A stretch of DNA of 37,193 nucleotides from Oscillospiraceae bacterium (lineage in GTDB: Bacteria > Bacillota > Clostridia > Oscillospirales > Oscillospiraceae). Position 1 is the first letter of the stretch; every line of letters starts with the position of its first letter. Position numbers and translations under genes: made by a program. The notes beneath the pieces were generated by a model. The model saw only the letters and a program-made list of their open reading frames with translations. It did not search any database and was not told the origin of the DNA. Location: positions 1 to 37,193 of the forward strand of contig JAAWDI010000049.1 of the NCBI GenBank assembly GCA_022793685.1, read 5' to 3'. Positions 12,892 to 21,537 of the stretch are shown piece by piece.

Positions 12892-15800
12892 CTGCCGTGA
12901 CCTCCTCCATGTAAATGAGCGGCTCCCCGCTGCTGTCTTGTGTAATGCGCTTTACAAGAAATCTTGTCCTCCGCGGGAAAATGGCCTCGCTTTCAAAATT
13001 GTTCCCAAATCCATTCACATCACGCGCCGTCTGGGATTCAATGATAAAGTGAACGACATTTTCCCCCGACAATGGATACCCGTCCATTTGTGTTGAAGTA
13101 GAAGTAAATGCCTGATAAAAAATCGGCTTGCCCTCCACATACTGCTCCAAAAAGTCGAGAAACGCTTCCCGTCCGCCGAAATCGTCAAAGGTCAGGTTGC
13201 GGTAAACCGTTCCCTCATAGGTCGGCAGCTTCGCAAGCGCGCTGCCCATCTCCTCCACAAAACGCTGCTCCTGCTCGTTCAGCGCCTCGCCGCTTCGTAG
13301 TTTTGCATTTATCTTATAGCTATCCCCGCTCTTATACCGCAAAACAGCGCCCTTTTCCGCCTCATTCAGCGGACTTGCCGTTTGCTTGATTGTACCACCT
13401 GCGCCGCCCGGCCGCAAGGCCTCGCCGCCCGGCAGCATCCGCGGGTCTCCTGCTACTGCGGTCATTCCTTCTCCGCCTGGCAGGCCTCGCACGTCCCCGT
13501 CAGCCCATTCCGTCTGCAAGGCGCCCCAGTCTCCGCCTGGCAAGGTATGGCTTTCTCCCCTCTGGGCAAACTGTCTCTTGCCACCCATAGCGTCGTTTGC
13601 TATAATGGGGGTGGAAGTGGAGCGCCCTGTATTTTCGAGCTGTCCCGTTTGAGTATCCTCAACGGAGGTTCGCGTTGGGCGCTCTATTTCTATTTCATCC
13701 ACTTCGCTCACAGTATGCCCGTAGTATTTATCACCCAGCAGCGTGTTTTTCACTCGTATGTGTGCGTTATACTCTTTCCCACCAATCGTAATAGGACTGT
13801 CGTAGTACTCAAATGCCGGAATACTGTCTCTCGTTTCTGTGTGATAGTTTTCAGCTCTATTTACCAGATGCGCCCGCTCAATCAGCTCTGGGATATGGAA
13901 CCCACTTGCATATTTTTCATACAGCAAGTTCCCGCTTAAAAATTTGTCCAGCCCTTTCCTTGAAATGCCGATTTCTTTTCCCGTCTCTGTATTTACCACG
14001 GACGCAGGGAAATGTTGGTGGGCAAAGTCGATTAGATATGCCCTCGCCTTATTCAGGTTGGTCAGAATACCACCATCAAACAGCGAAGTATCTGCCTGTA
14101 CCGCCGCCTCCCCCGTGAAGGCGGTTTTTTGCTGCCCATCCTCCGGCGCGTACTCCACAATTTCACCGCGCCGTCTCTGGTATTCGTTCGCCTCTTGGAT
14201 TGCTGCATCCGTTACGGCCTGCCGCGTTCTTCCATCGGCCAGAACGCCCCGCTCCGCCATGTCGGCATAAGCGGCGTCAATGGCAGCGTCCGCACGTTGC
14301 GGGCTGGTACGCTCCCAGTTCCACTGGTTAAAGCGCCCCAGCGCGTTGCCAAGCGCCGCGCCGCCTGCGCCCATGATGCCGCCCGAAAGCGCGCCGCCCA
14401 GCGCGGACAGCGCGGGGGCCTCCACCATGTAATGGGTGATGGCCATGGCGTCCGCCTCACTTTTGGAAAAGCCCTGCGCCTGCAGGTCGCGGGAATACTG
14501 CATCATCTCATTCCGGTCGCCCATGATGATTGCATCCGCCAGCAGGTTTATGTATTCGCTGGCCGCCTCTTCGCTGCCCTCCGCCACAATCTGCTTGCCG
14601 ATGTTGAACAGCGTCCTGCGCAGCGGCGTAGCCCCCGCCTTCACCGTGTTCAGCAGGCTTTCCAAACTCACCTTTTCCGTCACATACTCCGCAAGGCCCG
14701 CCGCCGTGCCCAGCGCCACCGCCTCTCCGGCGGAAAGCCCCTGCTGCGCTCCCTCCAGCGTGCCGCCGCCCGCCGCGCCCACCGCCATAAAGGGCAGCGA
14801 GGCCGCGCCCATGGGATAGCGCACCATGTTTTGGAGGATAGAAAGCCCCGTCTCTGTGACAAAGGACACGTCTCCGAAAATATCCCCGATGATGGATTCA
14901 TTGACGCCCTGCACCACGCCCGCCGCCGTGTCCTGCGTCATGTGGGCGCCCGACGTCCAGAAGCTGTTCTGATTGATGGGCACGTCCTCGCCAGTCACCG
15001 CGTTGTGAACGGCCTGCTTCAGCCCCTCTAAATAGGCATACGGCTGTGCGTAGGTAGATACCGCGTTCATCAGCGCGCCGGCAAAGGGGTTTTCCCGCGC
15101 CGCTTCCCTGACGGCAGCGCTGTTCTTTCCCTGCTGCCGTTCGTCCAGCACCCGCTCCAAGTTGTTCAGCAGCGCCGCCGCCTTGTCCCAGCTTCCCGCG
15201 CCTGCATAGGCCAGCACGGCGTTTTTCTCCTCCTCCGTCAGCATGGAAAGGCGCAGGGCGTTCCATATGCCCTCTGCGTCCCCCGCCGCCGCAGGCGCCG
15301 CCGCCGCGTCCGGCTTCAAAAGGGCGCGCACGGTGCTTGCCGCCCTTTTCTGCTCCGGCGTCTTGGCGCTTCCGTAGTCCGGCGTGGCGCTTCCGCCCAC
15401 CGGCGCCCCCTTCACCAGCGCCGCAGCCGCCGCCTTTTCCTTTTCGTTGACATATACGCTCCGGCGCAAAGCAAGGTCGCTTTTTGCCCTGCTCTCCTCG
15501 CCCCCCGCTCGGTCTGCCGTTCCACGCAGGGCGGCGTATTCGTTCATGTCCGCCGTCAGCGGGTTTGCCAGCATGGCGGTGGCCCGCGCCTCCGCCTGCA
15601 CCCGCTCCAGTCCCGCTTCGTCTCTCCGCTTCTGTAAAACCTTCTCGCTTGCAAGCGTTGGGATACGCGCTGCCTGCGCCGCCTGCTGTGCCTGCTCTGC
15701 CCGCGCCTTCAGCCGCGCGTCCTGCCGCTTCTTTTCCTCCTGCGCCCGCTGTAAGGTCTCCATGGCGCCCACCACGCGCTCCGTCCTGCCGCTTCTTGGC

Positions 15801-16210
15801 AGCCAGCCGCCCGCCTGCGCCGCCTGTAAGGCCGCCTGTGCTTTTGCCGCGTCCAGCCCCGCCGCGTCCCGCTTTGCCGTAATGCTCGCCACGCTCTCCT
15901 GCGCCTCTGCCGCCCGCTCCAGCGCCGTCCGTTCCAGTGCGGAAAGGGCGGACGATTGCCCATAGGGAGAAAGCGGCAGCGTGCCGCTTCTCCCTCCCTC
16001 TGCCAGCCGTGAAATGGCGGTCTCTCTGGCAGCCCTTTCCTGCGCAGAAGCAGAAACAGGTGCCAGCGGCTTATTTTCTCGTTTCATCTTTTCCAGCCTT
16101 GCCCGCACGTTTGATGTCTGACGGGTCGTTCCGCCTTTCACCCCCGCATTGGGGGTCAGCGGGCGGTTTTCCCGCTTCATCTGCGCAAGGCGCTCTCTCA
16201 CCGTGCTCAT
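12866..16210 (-). CDS. Large polyvalent virion protein with LPD3-like and ADP-ribosyltransferase domains, 1114 aa
   Basis: The N-terminal region has two copies of a VRxRLxxMKRENxPL motif (residues about 3-18 and 33-48), then long Ala-rich coiled coils (about 60-260). A middle region has glycine-rich hydrophobic stretches (about 400-640, including EEAASEYINLLADAI). Residues about 710-850 resemble the LPD3/BECR-nuclease-associated domain of polyvalent proteins (VVNTETGKEIGISRKGLDK, then ITIGGKEYNAHIRVKNT). Residues about 940-1105 are an arginine-type ADP-ribosyltransferase: R1004 (TVYRNLTF), S1037-T-S1039 (FTSTST) and E1073-S-E1075. Proline-glycine LPGGE repeats link the two. As a late gene after lysis genes in a podovirus-like operon, it is probably an internal protein ejected with the DNA; the ART would act inside the new host. 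Confidence 0.85.
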   Translation of the reverse strand: MSTVRERLAQMKRENRPLTPNAGVKGGTTRQTSNVRARLEKMKRENKPLAPVSASAQERAARETAISRLAEGGRSGTLPLSPYGQSSALSALERTALERAAEAQESVASITAKRDAAGLDAAKAQAALQAAQAGGWLPRSGRTERVVGAMETLQRAQEEKKRQDARLKARAEQAQQAAQAARIPTLASEKVLQKRRDEAGLERVQAEARATAMLANPLTADMNEYAALRGTADRAGGEESRAKSDLALRRSVYVNEKEKAAAAALVKGAPVGGSATPDYGSAKTPEQKRAASTVRALLKPDAAAAPAAAGDAEGIWNALRLSMLTEEEKNAVLAYAGAGSWDKAAALLNNLERVLDERQQGKNSAAVREAARENPFAGALMNAVSTYAQPYAYLEGLKQAVHNAVTGEDVPINQNSFWTSGAHMTQDTAAGVVQGVNESIIGDIFGDVSFVTETGLSILQNMVRYPMGAASLPFMAVGAAGGGTLEGAQQGLSAGEAVALGTAAGLAEYVTEKVSLESLLNTVKAGATPLRRTLFNIGKQIVAEGSEEAASEYINLLADAIIMGDRNEMMQYSRDLQAQGFSKSEADAMAITHYMVEAPALSALGGALSGGIMGAGGAALGNALGRFNQWNWERTSPQRADAAIDAAYADMAERGVLADGRTRQAVTDAAIQEANEYQRRRGEIVEYAPEDGQQKTAFTGEAAVQADTSLFDGGILTNLNKARAYLIDFAHQHFPASVVNTETGKEIGISRKGLDKFLSGNLLYEKYASGFHIPELIERAHLVNRAENYHTETRDSIPAFEYYDSPITIGGKEYNAHIRVKNTLLGDKYYGHTVSEVDEIEIERPTRTSVEDTQTGQLENTGRSTSTPIIANDAMGGKRQFAQRGESHTLPGGDWGALQTEWADGDVRGLPGGEGMTAVAGDPRMLPGGEALRPGGAGGTIKQTASPLNEAEKGAVLRYKSGDSYKINAKLRSGEALNEQEQRFVEEMGSALAKLPTYEGTVYRNLTFDDFGGREAFLDFLEQYVEGKPIFYQAFTSTSTQMDGYPLSGENVVHFIIESQTARDVNGFGNNFESEAIFPRRTRFLVKRITQDSSGEPLIYMEEVTADGAGEKRT

Positions 16211-16224
16211 TGACCGGCTCCCTT

Positions 16225-17826
16225 TCAGGTGTCGTATCCGTACATTTTCAGAAGTTCGTTCGCTTCCGCTTCCGTTAGGCTTCCATTGTCCAGCGCCTTT
16301 TCCACTTCCTCAGCCCATTTTGCGCTTCCAACTCCTGACATTGACACAAACTTCGCCACATTTCTTGCGATTCTGCTCATCTCAGCAGGGCCAAAACTCG
16401 CTGTGTTCTTCGCTGCGTTCTTACCTGCTGCCCCTGCCGCCGCAAGCGCCGCCATGGCGCGTCTCCCTTGCTCTCCCAAATATCCGTTTTTCCGCAGCTC
16501 TTCCTCTGTATAGCCATGGTTCAGCAAGTACTGGATTACATCCTCGCTCTGTTCTCCGCTGTTGAAGCGATTAACATACCGCTGCAATTCTTCGTCCGCA
16601 GTTCCGCCGCCTCTGCTCTTTCCAGTAGACGTTCCAGCACTCAGCATTTTTGCCTGCGCCGACAAAGCGGCGATTTGTTCGTCTGTGTAAGCGCCAAGCC
16701 CTCGGAAACCGCTGGCGTCCCCTGTGGTCTCATACAGATATTGGGCCAACGTCAGCTTGCGCTGATAAGCCGTGTCCTCACGTTCCATCTCGTCCATAAT
16801 CTGCTGTCTTGACAGCACCGCGGCGTCCTGCTTCTGCTGGTACTGGAGCTGTGCCAGCCAGTTTGCCTGGCTCTGCTGCTGTGCCAGCAGGTCTGCATAG
16901 CTGTTGTAGCGGTTCTGGGCCAGCTCTGCCGCCTGTTCCGCCACAGAGATGTCACCCGTCAGCCGCGCGTCGGTGATGGCACGGTCAAGCTCTGCAAGGC
17001 TCTTAAGCCGCTCCTGCTCTCCGGCCTGAAGCTGTTGCTCATAGTTGGTTTTCAGTTGGAGGGCCGAGGTCTCCGTCATTCCGCCCGTATAGCCCATGGC
17101 GGCCATCTGCTGCGGCAGGTTCTTTTCCGCCATGCGCCGGTCAATGTAAAGCTGACGGAACAGGTCGGCATAGCTCTGGTCCATCGTGGTTTTCTGTCCG
17201 GACAGGCCGTTTACCGCCTGTTCCACCGCGGCCCTTGCCGCCGCCCGCTGGTTCGCTTCGATGGCCGCATAGGTGCTGTTCAGTTGCTCTGCCTGCGCCT
17301 TGTTTTTCTGCGCGTCAATGTACGCCTGCGCGCTCTGGTTGATGGTGTCGTAGCGGTACCGCTCCTTTGTCGGGTCGTTGTCAATGGCGTGCAGTCTGCT
17401 GTTCAGCAGCCCCTGTACCACCTGATAGTCCGCGCCCTCCTGCATGGCCTTTTGTATCTGCTGCCCCCAGTCCAGCGGCTTGCTTGCGCCTGTACCCGTA
17501 CCGGAGCCTGTGGCCGTCCCTCCGCTCTGGGTGTAATAGCCAGGCTTGGACTGTCCGCTGCTGTCAATGTAGGTCGTGCTCCCGCTTGTGACGCCGCCGC
17601 TCCCACCGGACAGGCCTCCGTTTCCGCCGCCGCTCTGTACCGTGCCGGTTGACGGCGTAACCGTCCATTTGCCGGAAGCTGCATTGTAGGTTGACGTTGT
17701 GCCGTTGTTCTTGTCCTGCTCTGCCCTGATTGCCACCGCCTGTTGGTGTAGCTGATTTTTCCTTGTTTCGTCACCCGCTGCGTTTGCCTCACGCCATTGT
17801 CTCGCCAAATCCTCTAATGTCGCCAT
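16225..17826 (-). CDS. Probable internal virion (ejection) protein, coiled-coil, 533 aa
   Basis: Residues 1-40 are helical. Residues about 42-115 are a Gly/Ser/Thr-rich linker. From about 120 to 370 there is a Gln/Ala-rich coiled coil (AEQLNSTYAAIEANQRAAAR, later LLAQQQSQANWLAQLQYQQK). The C-terminal part has two short helical EF-like repeats (DVIQYLLNHGYTEEELRKNG; ALDNGSLTEAEANELLKMYG). It lies immediately upstream of the polyvalent ART protein. The composition and location resemble podovirus internal core proteins, but homology is not established. Confidence 0.7.
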   Translation of the reverse strand: MATLEDLARQWREANAAGDETRKNQLHQQAVAIRAEQDKNNGTTSTYNAASGKWTVTPSTGTVQSGGGNGGLSGGSGGVTSGSTTYIDSSGQSKPGYYTQSGGTATGSGTGTGASKPLDWGQQIQKAMQEGADYQVVQGLLNSRLHAIDNDPTKERYRYDTINQSAQAYIDAQKNKAQAEQLNSTYAAIEANQRAAARAAVEQAVNGLSGQKTTMDQSYADLFRQLYIDRRMAEKNLPQQMAAMGYTGGMTETSALQLKTNYEQQLQAGEQERLKSLAELDRAITDARLTGDISVAEQAAELAQNRYNSYADLLAQQQSQANWLAQLQYQQKQDAAVLSRQQIMDEMEREDTAYQRKLTLAQYLYETTGDASGFRGLGAYTDEQIAALSAQAKMLSAGTSTGKSRGGGTADEELQRYVNRFNSGEQSEDVIQYLLNHGYTEEELRKNGYLGEQGRRAMAALAAAGAAGKNAAKNTASFGPAEMSRIARNVAKFVSMSGVGSAKWAEEVEKALDNGSLTEAEANELLKMYGYDT

Positions 17827-17831
17827 GTTGT

Positions 17832-18053
17832 TTACCCCGCCTTTCCTTTCAAATCTCTGACGTCGTGCTCCACCTCGGTCATCCGCCCCTCCAGCTTATA
17901 GGTGCGCTCCACCAGATTGTTGTGGGCCTGTACCTTCTTTTCAAGCTGTTCAATGCGGTAGCGGGTCAGACTGCTGGACGCCACCACGCCCAGCAGCGAC
18001 CCGCCCAATGTTCCCAAAAGCGACAGCACCGCCACCATAATTTCCGGCGCCAT
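17832..18053 (-). CDS. Membrane-anchored coiled-coil protein (XhlA-like), 73 aa
   Basis: Residues 4-28 form one transmembrane segment (MVAVLSLLGTLGGSLLGVVA). Residues about 32-70 are a heptad coiled coil (IEQLEKKVQAHNNLVERTYK and onward). This layout is common for small proteins beside holins in Firmicute phages, and may support holin timing. GGAGG 8 bases before ATG 18053. Confidence 0.75.
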   Translation of the reverse strand: MAPEIMVAVLSLLGTLGGSLLGVVASSSLTRYRIEQLEKKVQAHNNLVERTYKLEGRMTEVEHDVRDLKGKAG

Positions 18054-18056
18054 CTC

Positions 18057-18260
18057 TTACGCCTCCTTCACTTCCGGCAGGCCGGCCACGCTGGTCAGCA
18101 GGGACAGCACCCCCGCCAGCACCGCCGCGCTCACCACCAGCGTCCAGTTCACCTCGCCCAGGGCCGCCGCCGTGCCGATGGTCGCCGCCGCCGTCTGCGC
18201 CACCGTCTTGACCGCCCGAACGCCCGCCGCCTTCAGCCATTTCCTCGTATGCTCGTTCAC
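18057..18260 (-). CDS. Phage holin (r1t-type), 67 aa
   Basis: The start is GTG 18260 (MNEHTRKWLKAAGVRAVKTV), chosen because GAGGG/GGAGG lies just upstream. Two hydrophobic stretches (about 18-33 and 38-58, with WTLVVSAAVLAGVLSLLTSV) and a polar C-terminus GLPEVKEA match the r1t-like holin family. It makes membrane holes to release the neighbouring amidase. Confidence 0.8.
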   Translation of the reverse strand: MNEHTRKWLKAAGVRAVKTVAQTAAATIGTAAALGEVNWTLVVSAAVLAGVLSLLTSVAGLPEVKEA

Positions 18261-18274
18261 GCTTCCTTCCTCCC

Positions 18275-19630
18275 TCAAAATAAGTTCAGCCTGTCCAGCA
18301 GCACCGCCGCCATCTCCCGCGTCAGCGCCCCACGGGGGCTTGTCCCGTCAAAAACGCCCTTCTTTACGGCCTTCTCCCAGCTCTCCTTCGCCCATAGGCT
18401 GGCCGCCTCTCCCGCCGCTTCCGGCGGCGCGTCCTCCTTCCATGCAACGCCCAGATAGTCCAAAATGCCCTTGCATTGCGCCGCCGCCAGCTTGTTCCGG
18501 TAAGCGCCGCTTTTCAGCAGGGCCACGTCCTCCCTGTTGGTGTGGAAGCCGTGCTCAATGAGCACCGCCGGAGCCGCAGTGTTTTTCAGTACATAGTAAA
18601 GGCAGTGTTTCACCGCCTCCCCGTGAATAACGGCCCCCGCCGCCTTCACCTGGGCCGCCAGCTTCCCCGCAGCCACATTGCGCCCCGCCTTTTCACCGGC
18701 AGCGGAAGTGTACGCCTCCCAGCCTCTGGCATTGCTCCAGCCGCCGCTTCCCGCCGCGTTGGAGTGCAGCGACACAAACAGGTCAAGAGCCTTGACGCTG
18801 TTCGCAGCCTTGCACCGGTGGGCGAGGTCGTTTTCGTCGCCCCTCCCTGTGGGACAGTCCTCCCCCGTTCGGGTCATAACCACCGCCACCCCGTGCCGTT
18901 CCAAGATGGCCTTCATCCGCTTTGCCATGTCCAGCGCGAACTCCGCCTCGCTGTATGTACCGTCCGGCGACTTGTTGGCGCTCTGCGTCCCGTGGCCCGC
19001 GTCCAGCACCACCGTTTTCCCGTTGCGCAAAGGCTTGTCCTCCTCTTTCTTCTCTCGCTCAAAAACCAACAGGTAGTTGTGTACAATGCGCCGCTGACTG
19101 GGCTGTAAATCCAGCCCATTCCCAAGGCTGCCCTGACTGCTCCAAGAGCCGTCATAGCGCAGAATGGTCACACAGCCCGCTCCCTGCATCAGCTTCACCG
19201 CCTCGACGCTGGTCAGCCCGTCGTCCTTTCCGGCCAGCAGAATGGTCACGGAGCCGCCGGCAGTAAAGCCCACCATCGTCACGCCGTTCTTTGCATAGAC
19301 CGTCGGGTTGACCCGTTTGCCGTCCACATATAGAGGCGGCTGCGCCACACAGTAGTTGAAGGCCGCCGCGCGGCTGTCCTCCGTTCCGCACGATGCACGC
19401 CCATTTTCGTCAATGCAAAGCCCGTATTGATGCCACGCGGGCTTGGCCCATATCCGGCAGTCCGCCACCAATCCGGCGCACGGTGTAAAGCTGTCCATGT
19501 TGTAGTACCCCAGGTTGCACAGCGCCGTGCATTTGGTTTCCTTCTTGATGGCCTGCCACGTCTTCTTCCCGCTGTTGACGTACAGCGCAAACCGGTATTT
19601 CTCCTGCGGAAAGGTTTTAAGAAAGCTCAT
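18275..19630 (-). CDS. Endolysin: NAGPA-like domain + amidase_3 + SLH-like domain, 451 aa
   Basis: ATG 19630 overlaps the preceding TAA (TAATG) after GGAGGAG. Residues about 10-165 resemble a phosphodiester glycosidase (NAGPA) domain (CNLGYYNMDSFTP, LCIDENGRASCG, GVTMVGFTAGG, ILRYDGSWSSQG). Residues 205-395 are a zinc N-acetylmuramoyl-L-alanine amidase: H213 (DAGHG), E228, H289 (SLHSNA) and catalytic E359 (IEHGFHTN). Residues about 409-451 resemble an S-layer homology repeat (SLWAKESWEKAVKKGVFDGT, then ALTREMAAVLLDRL), probably for wall binding. There is no signal peptide, so export depends on the holin. Confidence 0.88.
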   Translation of the reverse strand: MSFLKTFPQEKYRFALYVNSGKKTWQAIKKETKCTALCNLGYYNMDSFTPCAGLVADCRIWAKPAWHQYGLCIDENGRASCGTEDSRAAAFNYCVAQPPLYVDGKRVNPTVYAKNGVTMVGFTAGGSVTILLAGKDDGLTSVEAVKLMQGAGCVTILRYDGSWSSQGSLGNGLDLQPSQRRIVHNYLLVFEREKKEEDKPLRNGKTVVLDAGHGTQSANKSPDGTYSEAEFALDMAKRMKAILERHGVAVVMTRTGEDCPTGRGDENDLAHRCKAANSVKALDLFVSLHSNAAGSGGWSNARGWEAYTSAAGEKAGRNVAAGKLAAQVKAAGAVIHGEAVKHCLYYVLKNTAAPAVLIEHGFHTNREDVALLKSGAYRNKLAAAQCKGILDYLGVAWKEDAPPEAAGEAASLWAKESWEKAVKKGVFDGTSPRGALTREMAAVLLDRLNLF

Positions 19631-19704
19631 TACAGCTCCTCCGCCCCTGCTTCGTCCCGCGTCCCTTCCGCAGCCTCCTGCGTCAGCGCCTCGTCAACCG
19701 TCAT
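19630..19704 (-). CDS. Small acidic ORF, 24 aa, between two lysis-region genes
   Basis: ATG 19704 to TAA 19630, overlapping its neighbours at both ends. It contains EALTQEAAE, a copy of the sequence near the end of the upstream 75-aa protein, encoded by a 27-bp direct repeat. It may be a real coupled peptide or the frameshifted tail of the upstream gene after a duplication. Confidence 0.3.
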   Translation of the reverse strand: MTVDEALTQEAAEGTRDEAGAEEL

Positions 19705-19921
19705 GCTCCCCGCCTCCGTCCGCTTCGCCGTCCTTTTCCGCAGCCTCCTGCGTCAGCGCCTCATACTCCGCCTCTGTGACCTCTCTCCAGTTTTCCGCGC
19801 TGTCGTTCGCGCCCAGATACACGGTCTTGCCGTAGCTCTCGCCGTCGGTCAGCATCATGCCCTCCGCCGCCTCCAGCATCGTCATCGTAATCGCTGTCAA
19901 AATCATAATGTAAGCGTCCAT
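19694..19921 (-). CDS. Small tail-region protein, 75 aa, hypothetical
   Basis: ATG 19921 overlaps the end of the BspA-like gene by 19 bases, with GGAAAGG upstream. A hydrophobic Met-rich N-terminus (ILTAITMTMLEAAEGMMLTD) is followed by an acidic C-terminus (TEAEYEALTQEAAEKDGEAD). Small proteins with an xxWREVTEAEYE element are common after phage tail fibre genes, but no function is known. Confidence 0.65.
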   Translation of the reverse strand: MDAYIMILTAITMTMLEAAEGMMLTDGESYGKTVYLGANDSAENWREVTEAEYEALTQEAAEKDGEADGGGEHDG

Positions 19922-21537
19922 CCTTTCCTTGTGGCAATCATCTTTTCCGCGGACATCAGTTCAGAAATACCCGGATTCCTTGTCAGCGTGATTGCCTTTG
20001 TTGATGTAATGGTCGGCAAGCTGTTGAAAAAGTCAACCAGTGCCGTGCGGCCCAACACACAGCCCGAAAGTGAAATTGCAACTCCTACCCAACCTGCCAC
20101 ATCCGGTTTCAGTTTGAGCTTTGATAGGCTGGTGCAGCTTTGGAACATGCTGGCCATGTTTGTAACAATGCTCGTATCAAGCCGTAGAATTGCCGTCAGA
20201 CTGTAGCAGGAACTGAACATCTCTTTCATGGTTATAACTTTGGAGGTATCAAGCTGTGGAATTTTCGTTAGACTGTGGCAGTAACTGAACATGTAGCCCA
20301 TGTTGGTGACACTGCTCGTATCAAGCTGTGGAATTGCCGTCAGACTGTGGCAGTAACTGAACATGTTTTGCATAGTTGTAACTTTGGAGGTATCAAGCTG
20401 TGGAATTGCCGTCAGACTGTAGCAGTTTTGGAACATGCTGGCCATGTTGGTAACAATGCTCGTATCAAGCTGTGGAATTGCCGTCAGACTGAAACAGTAA
20501 CCGAACATGCTTTGCATAGTTGTAACTTTGGAGGTATCAAGCTGTGGAATTGCTGTCAGACTGTGGCAGTAACCGAACATGTTTTGCATGGTTGTAACTT
20601 TGGAGGTATCAAGCTGTGGAATTGCCGTCAGACTGTGGCAGTTTAGGAACATGCTGGCCATGTTGGTAACAATGCTCGTATCAAGCTGTGGAATTGCCGT
20701 CAGGCGGGGGCAGCCACCGAACATATAGCTCATGTTCGTTACGCTGGAAGTATCCAGTTGCGGGACTGCCATTAGGCTGGAGCAGCCATTGAACATATAG
20801 CTCATGTTCGTTACGCTGGAAGTATCCAGTTGCGGGACTGCCGTCAGGACGCAGCAGTTTTTGAACATGCTGACCATGTCGGTCACAATATTCGTCCCGA
20901 CCCAAGTAAAATAGCGCAATTTTGTCAGAGCAATATATAGATACTGGCCTCCGCAGTCAACCTTCAGTCCACTCGGCAGCCTACATGCAATTTCTACGAT
21001 GTTCCAATCTTTTAAGTTGCTTGATGCCTTGGAATGGTTACTCGCCGCCCATGTAGCAATATTTGAACCGCTGACCTTTATCATCACCTGCTTCATGCCA
21101 TCCGCGGTCAAATTCTCATAGGATTTGGCAGATAGTTCCGTCTCCCAATTGCTTCCGCTGGCCACACTGGTGCTTGCTTGCGACACAAACGCCCCGTTTC
21201 TCACTGTTCCGGTCTTGACGGTATAACTTCCGGTACACGTCACCGTAAACGCAATCAACGCGCTGACGCCATCTGGGATATGAAACAGCAGATACATTTC
21301 GTCGTCCTGCGGCTCCGGCATGGGCAGCCAGTCCGCGGGCCTCGTTTCCTTGTACACCTTCGCCGGGTCGGGTGGCGTTCCCGCGCCCCCGCCCCCGCTT
21401 TCAATGGCCCTTATCTTCTCCGCATAGCTGGCAAAGCTGTCCCCGTCCGCCACCGCCTGCCCCTTCTCCTCAAGGGCGGCGCGAATGGCATGCTTGGTCT
21501 CCTGCAAACGTCCCAGCTTGTCCGCAACTGTTCCCAT
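19903..21537 (-). CDS. BspA-like repeat protein, probable tail/receptor-binding protein, 544 aa
   Basis: ATG 21537 overlaps the upstream stop (TGATG). Residues about 1-50 are a phage tail-type helical N-terminus (KHAIRAALEEKGQAVADGDS, FASYAEKIRAI). About 75-215 is a beta domain. About 230-470 holds ten 24-residue repeats of the form LTAIPQLDTSKVTTMQNMF plus YCHS, the BspA/DUF285 surface-protein motif with leucine-rich-repeat-like folding. It sits directly after the tail fibre, so it is probably displayed on the virion and helps bind the cell surface. Confidence 0.85.
   Translation of the reverse strand: MGTVADKLGRLQETKHAIRAALEEKGQAVADGDSFASYAEKIRAIESGGGGAGTPPDPAKVYKETRPADWLPMPEPQDDEMYLLFHIPDGVSALIAFTVTCTGSYTVKTGTVRNGAFVSQASTSVASGSNWETELSAKSYENLTADGMKQVMIKVSGSNIATWAASNHSKASSNLKDWNIVEIACRLPSGLKVDCGGQYLYIALTKLRYFTWVGTNIVTDMVSMFKNCCVLTAVPQLDTSSVTNMSYMFNGCSSLMAVPQLDTSSVTNMSYMFGGCPRLTAIPQLDTSIVTNMASMFLNCHSLTAIPQLDTSKVTTMQNMFGYCHSLTAIPQLDTSKVTTMQSMFGYCFSLTAIPQLDTSIVTNMASMFQNCYSLTAIPQLDTSKVTTMQNMFSYCHSLTAIPQLDTSSVTNMGYMFSYCHSLTKIPQLDTSKVITMKEMFSSCYSLTAILRLDTSIVTNMASMFQSCTSLSKLKLKPDVAGWVGVAISLSGCVLGRTALVDFFNSLPTITSTKAITLTRNPGISELMSAEKMIATRKGWTLTL
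20125..20850 (-). repeat. Ten 72-bp tandem coding repeats
   Basis: Tandem units encode the 24-aa BspA-like repeats. Neighbouring units are nearly identical at DNA level (shared GGTATCAAGCTGTGGAATTG on the plus strand). There are two alternating subtypes (TSIVTNMASMF and TSKVTTMQNMF), which suggests copy-number change by recombination. Confidence 0.95.

Noticed and set aside
20125-20850. Regular 72-bp repeats resembling a CRISPR-like array
   Set aside because: The repeats are contiguous, without unique spacers, and encode 24-aa BspA-like units in an intact minus-strand gene.
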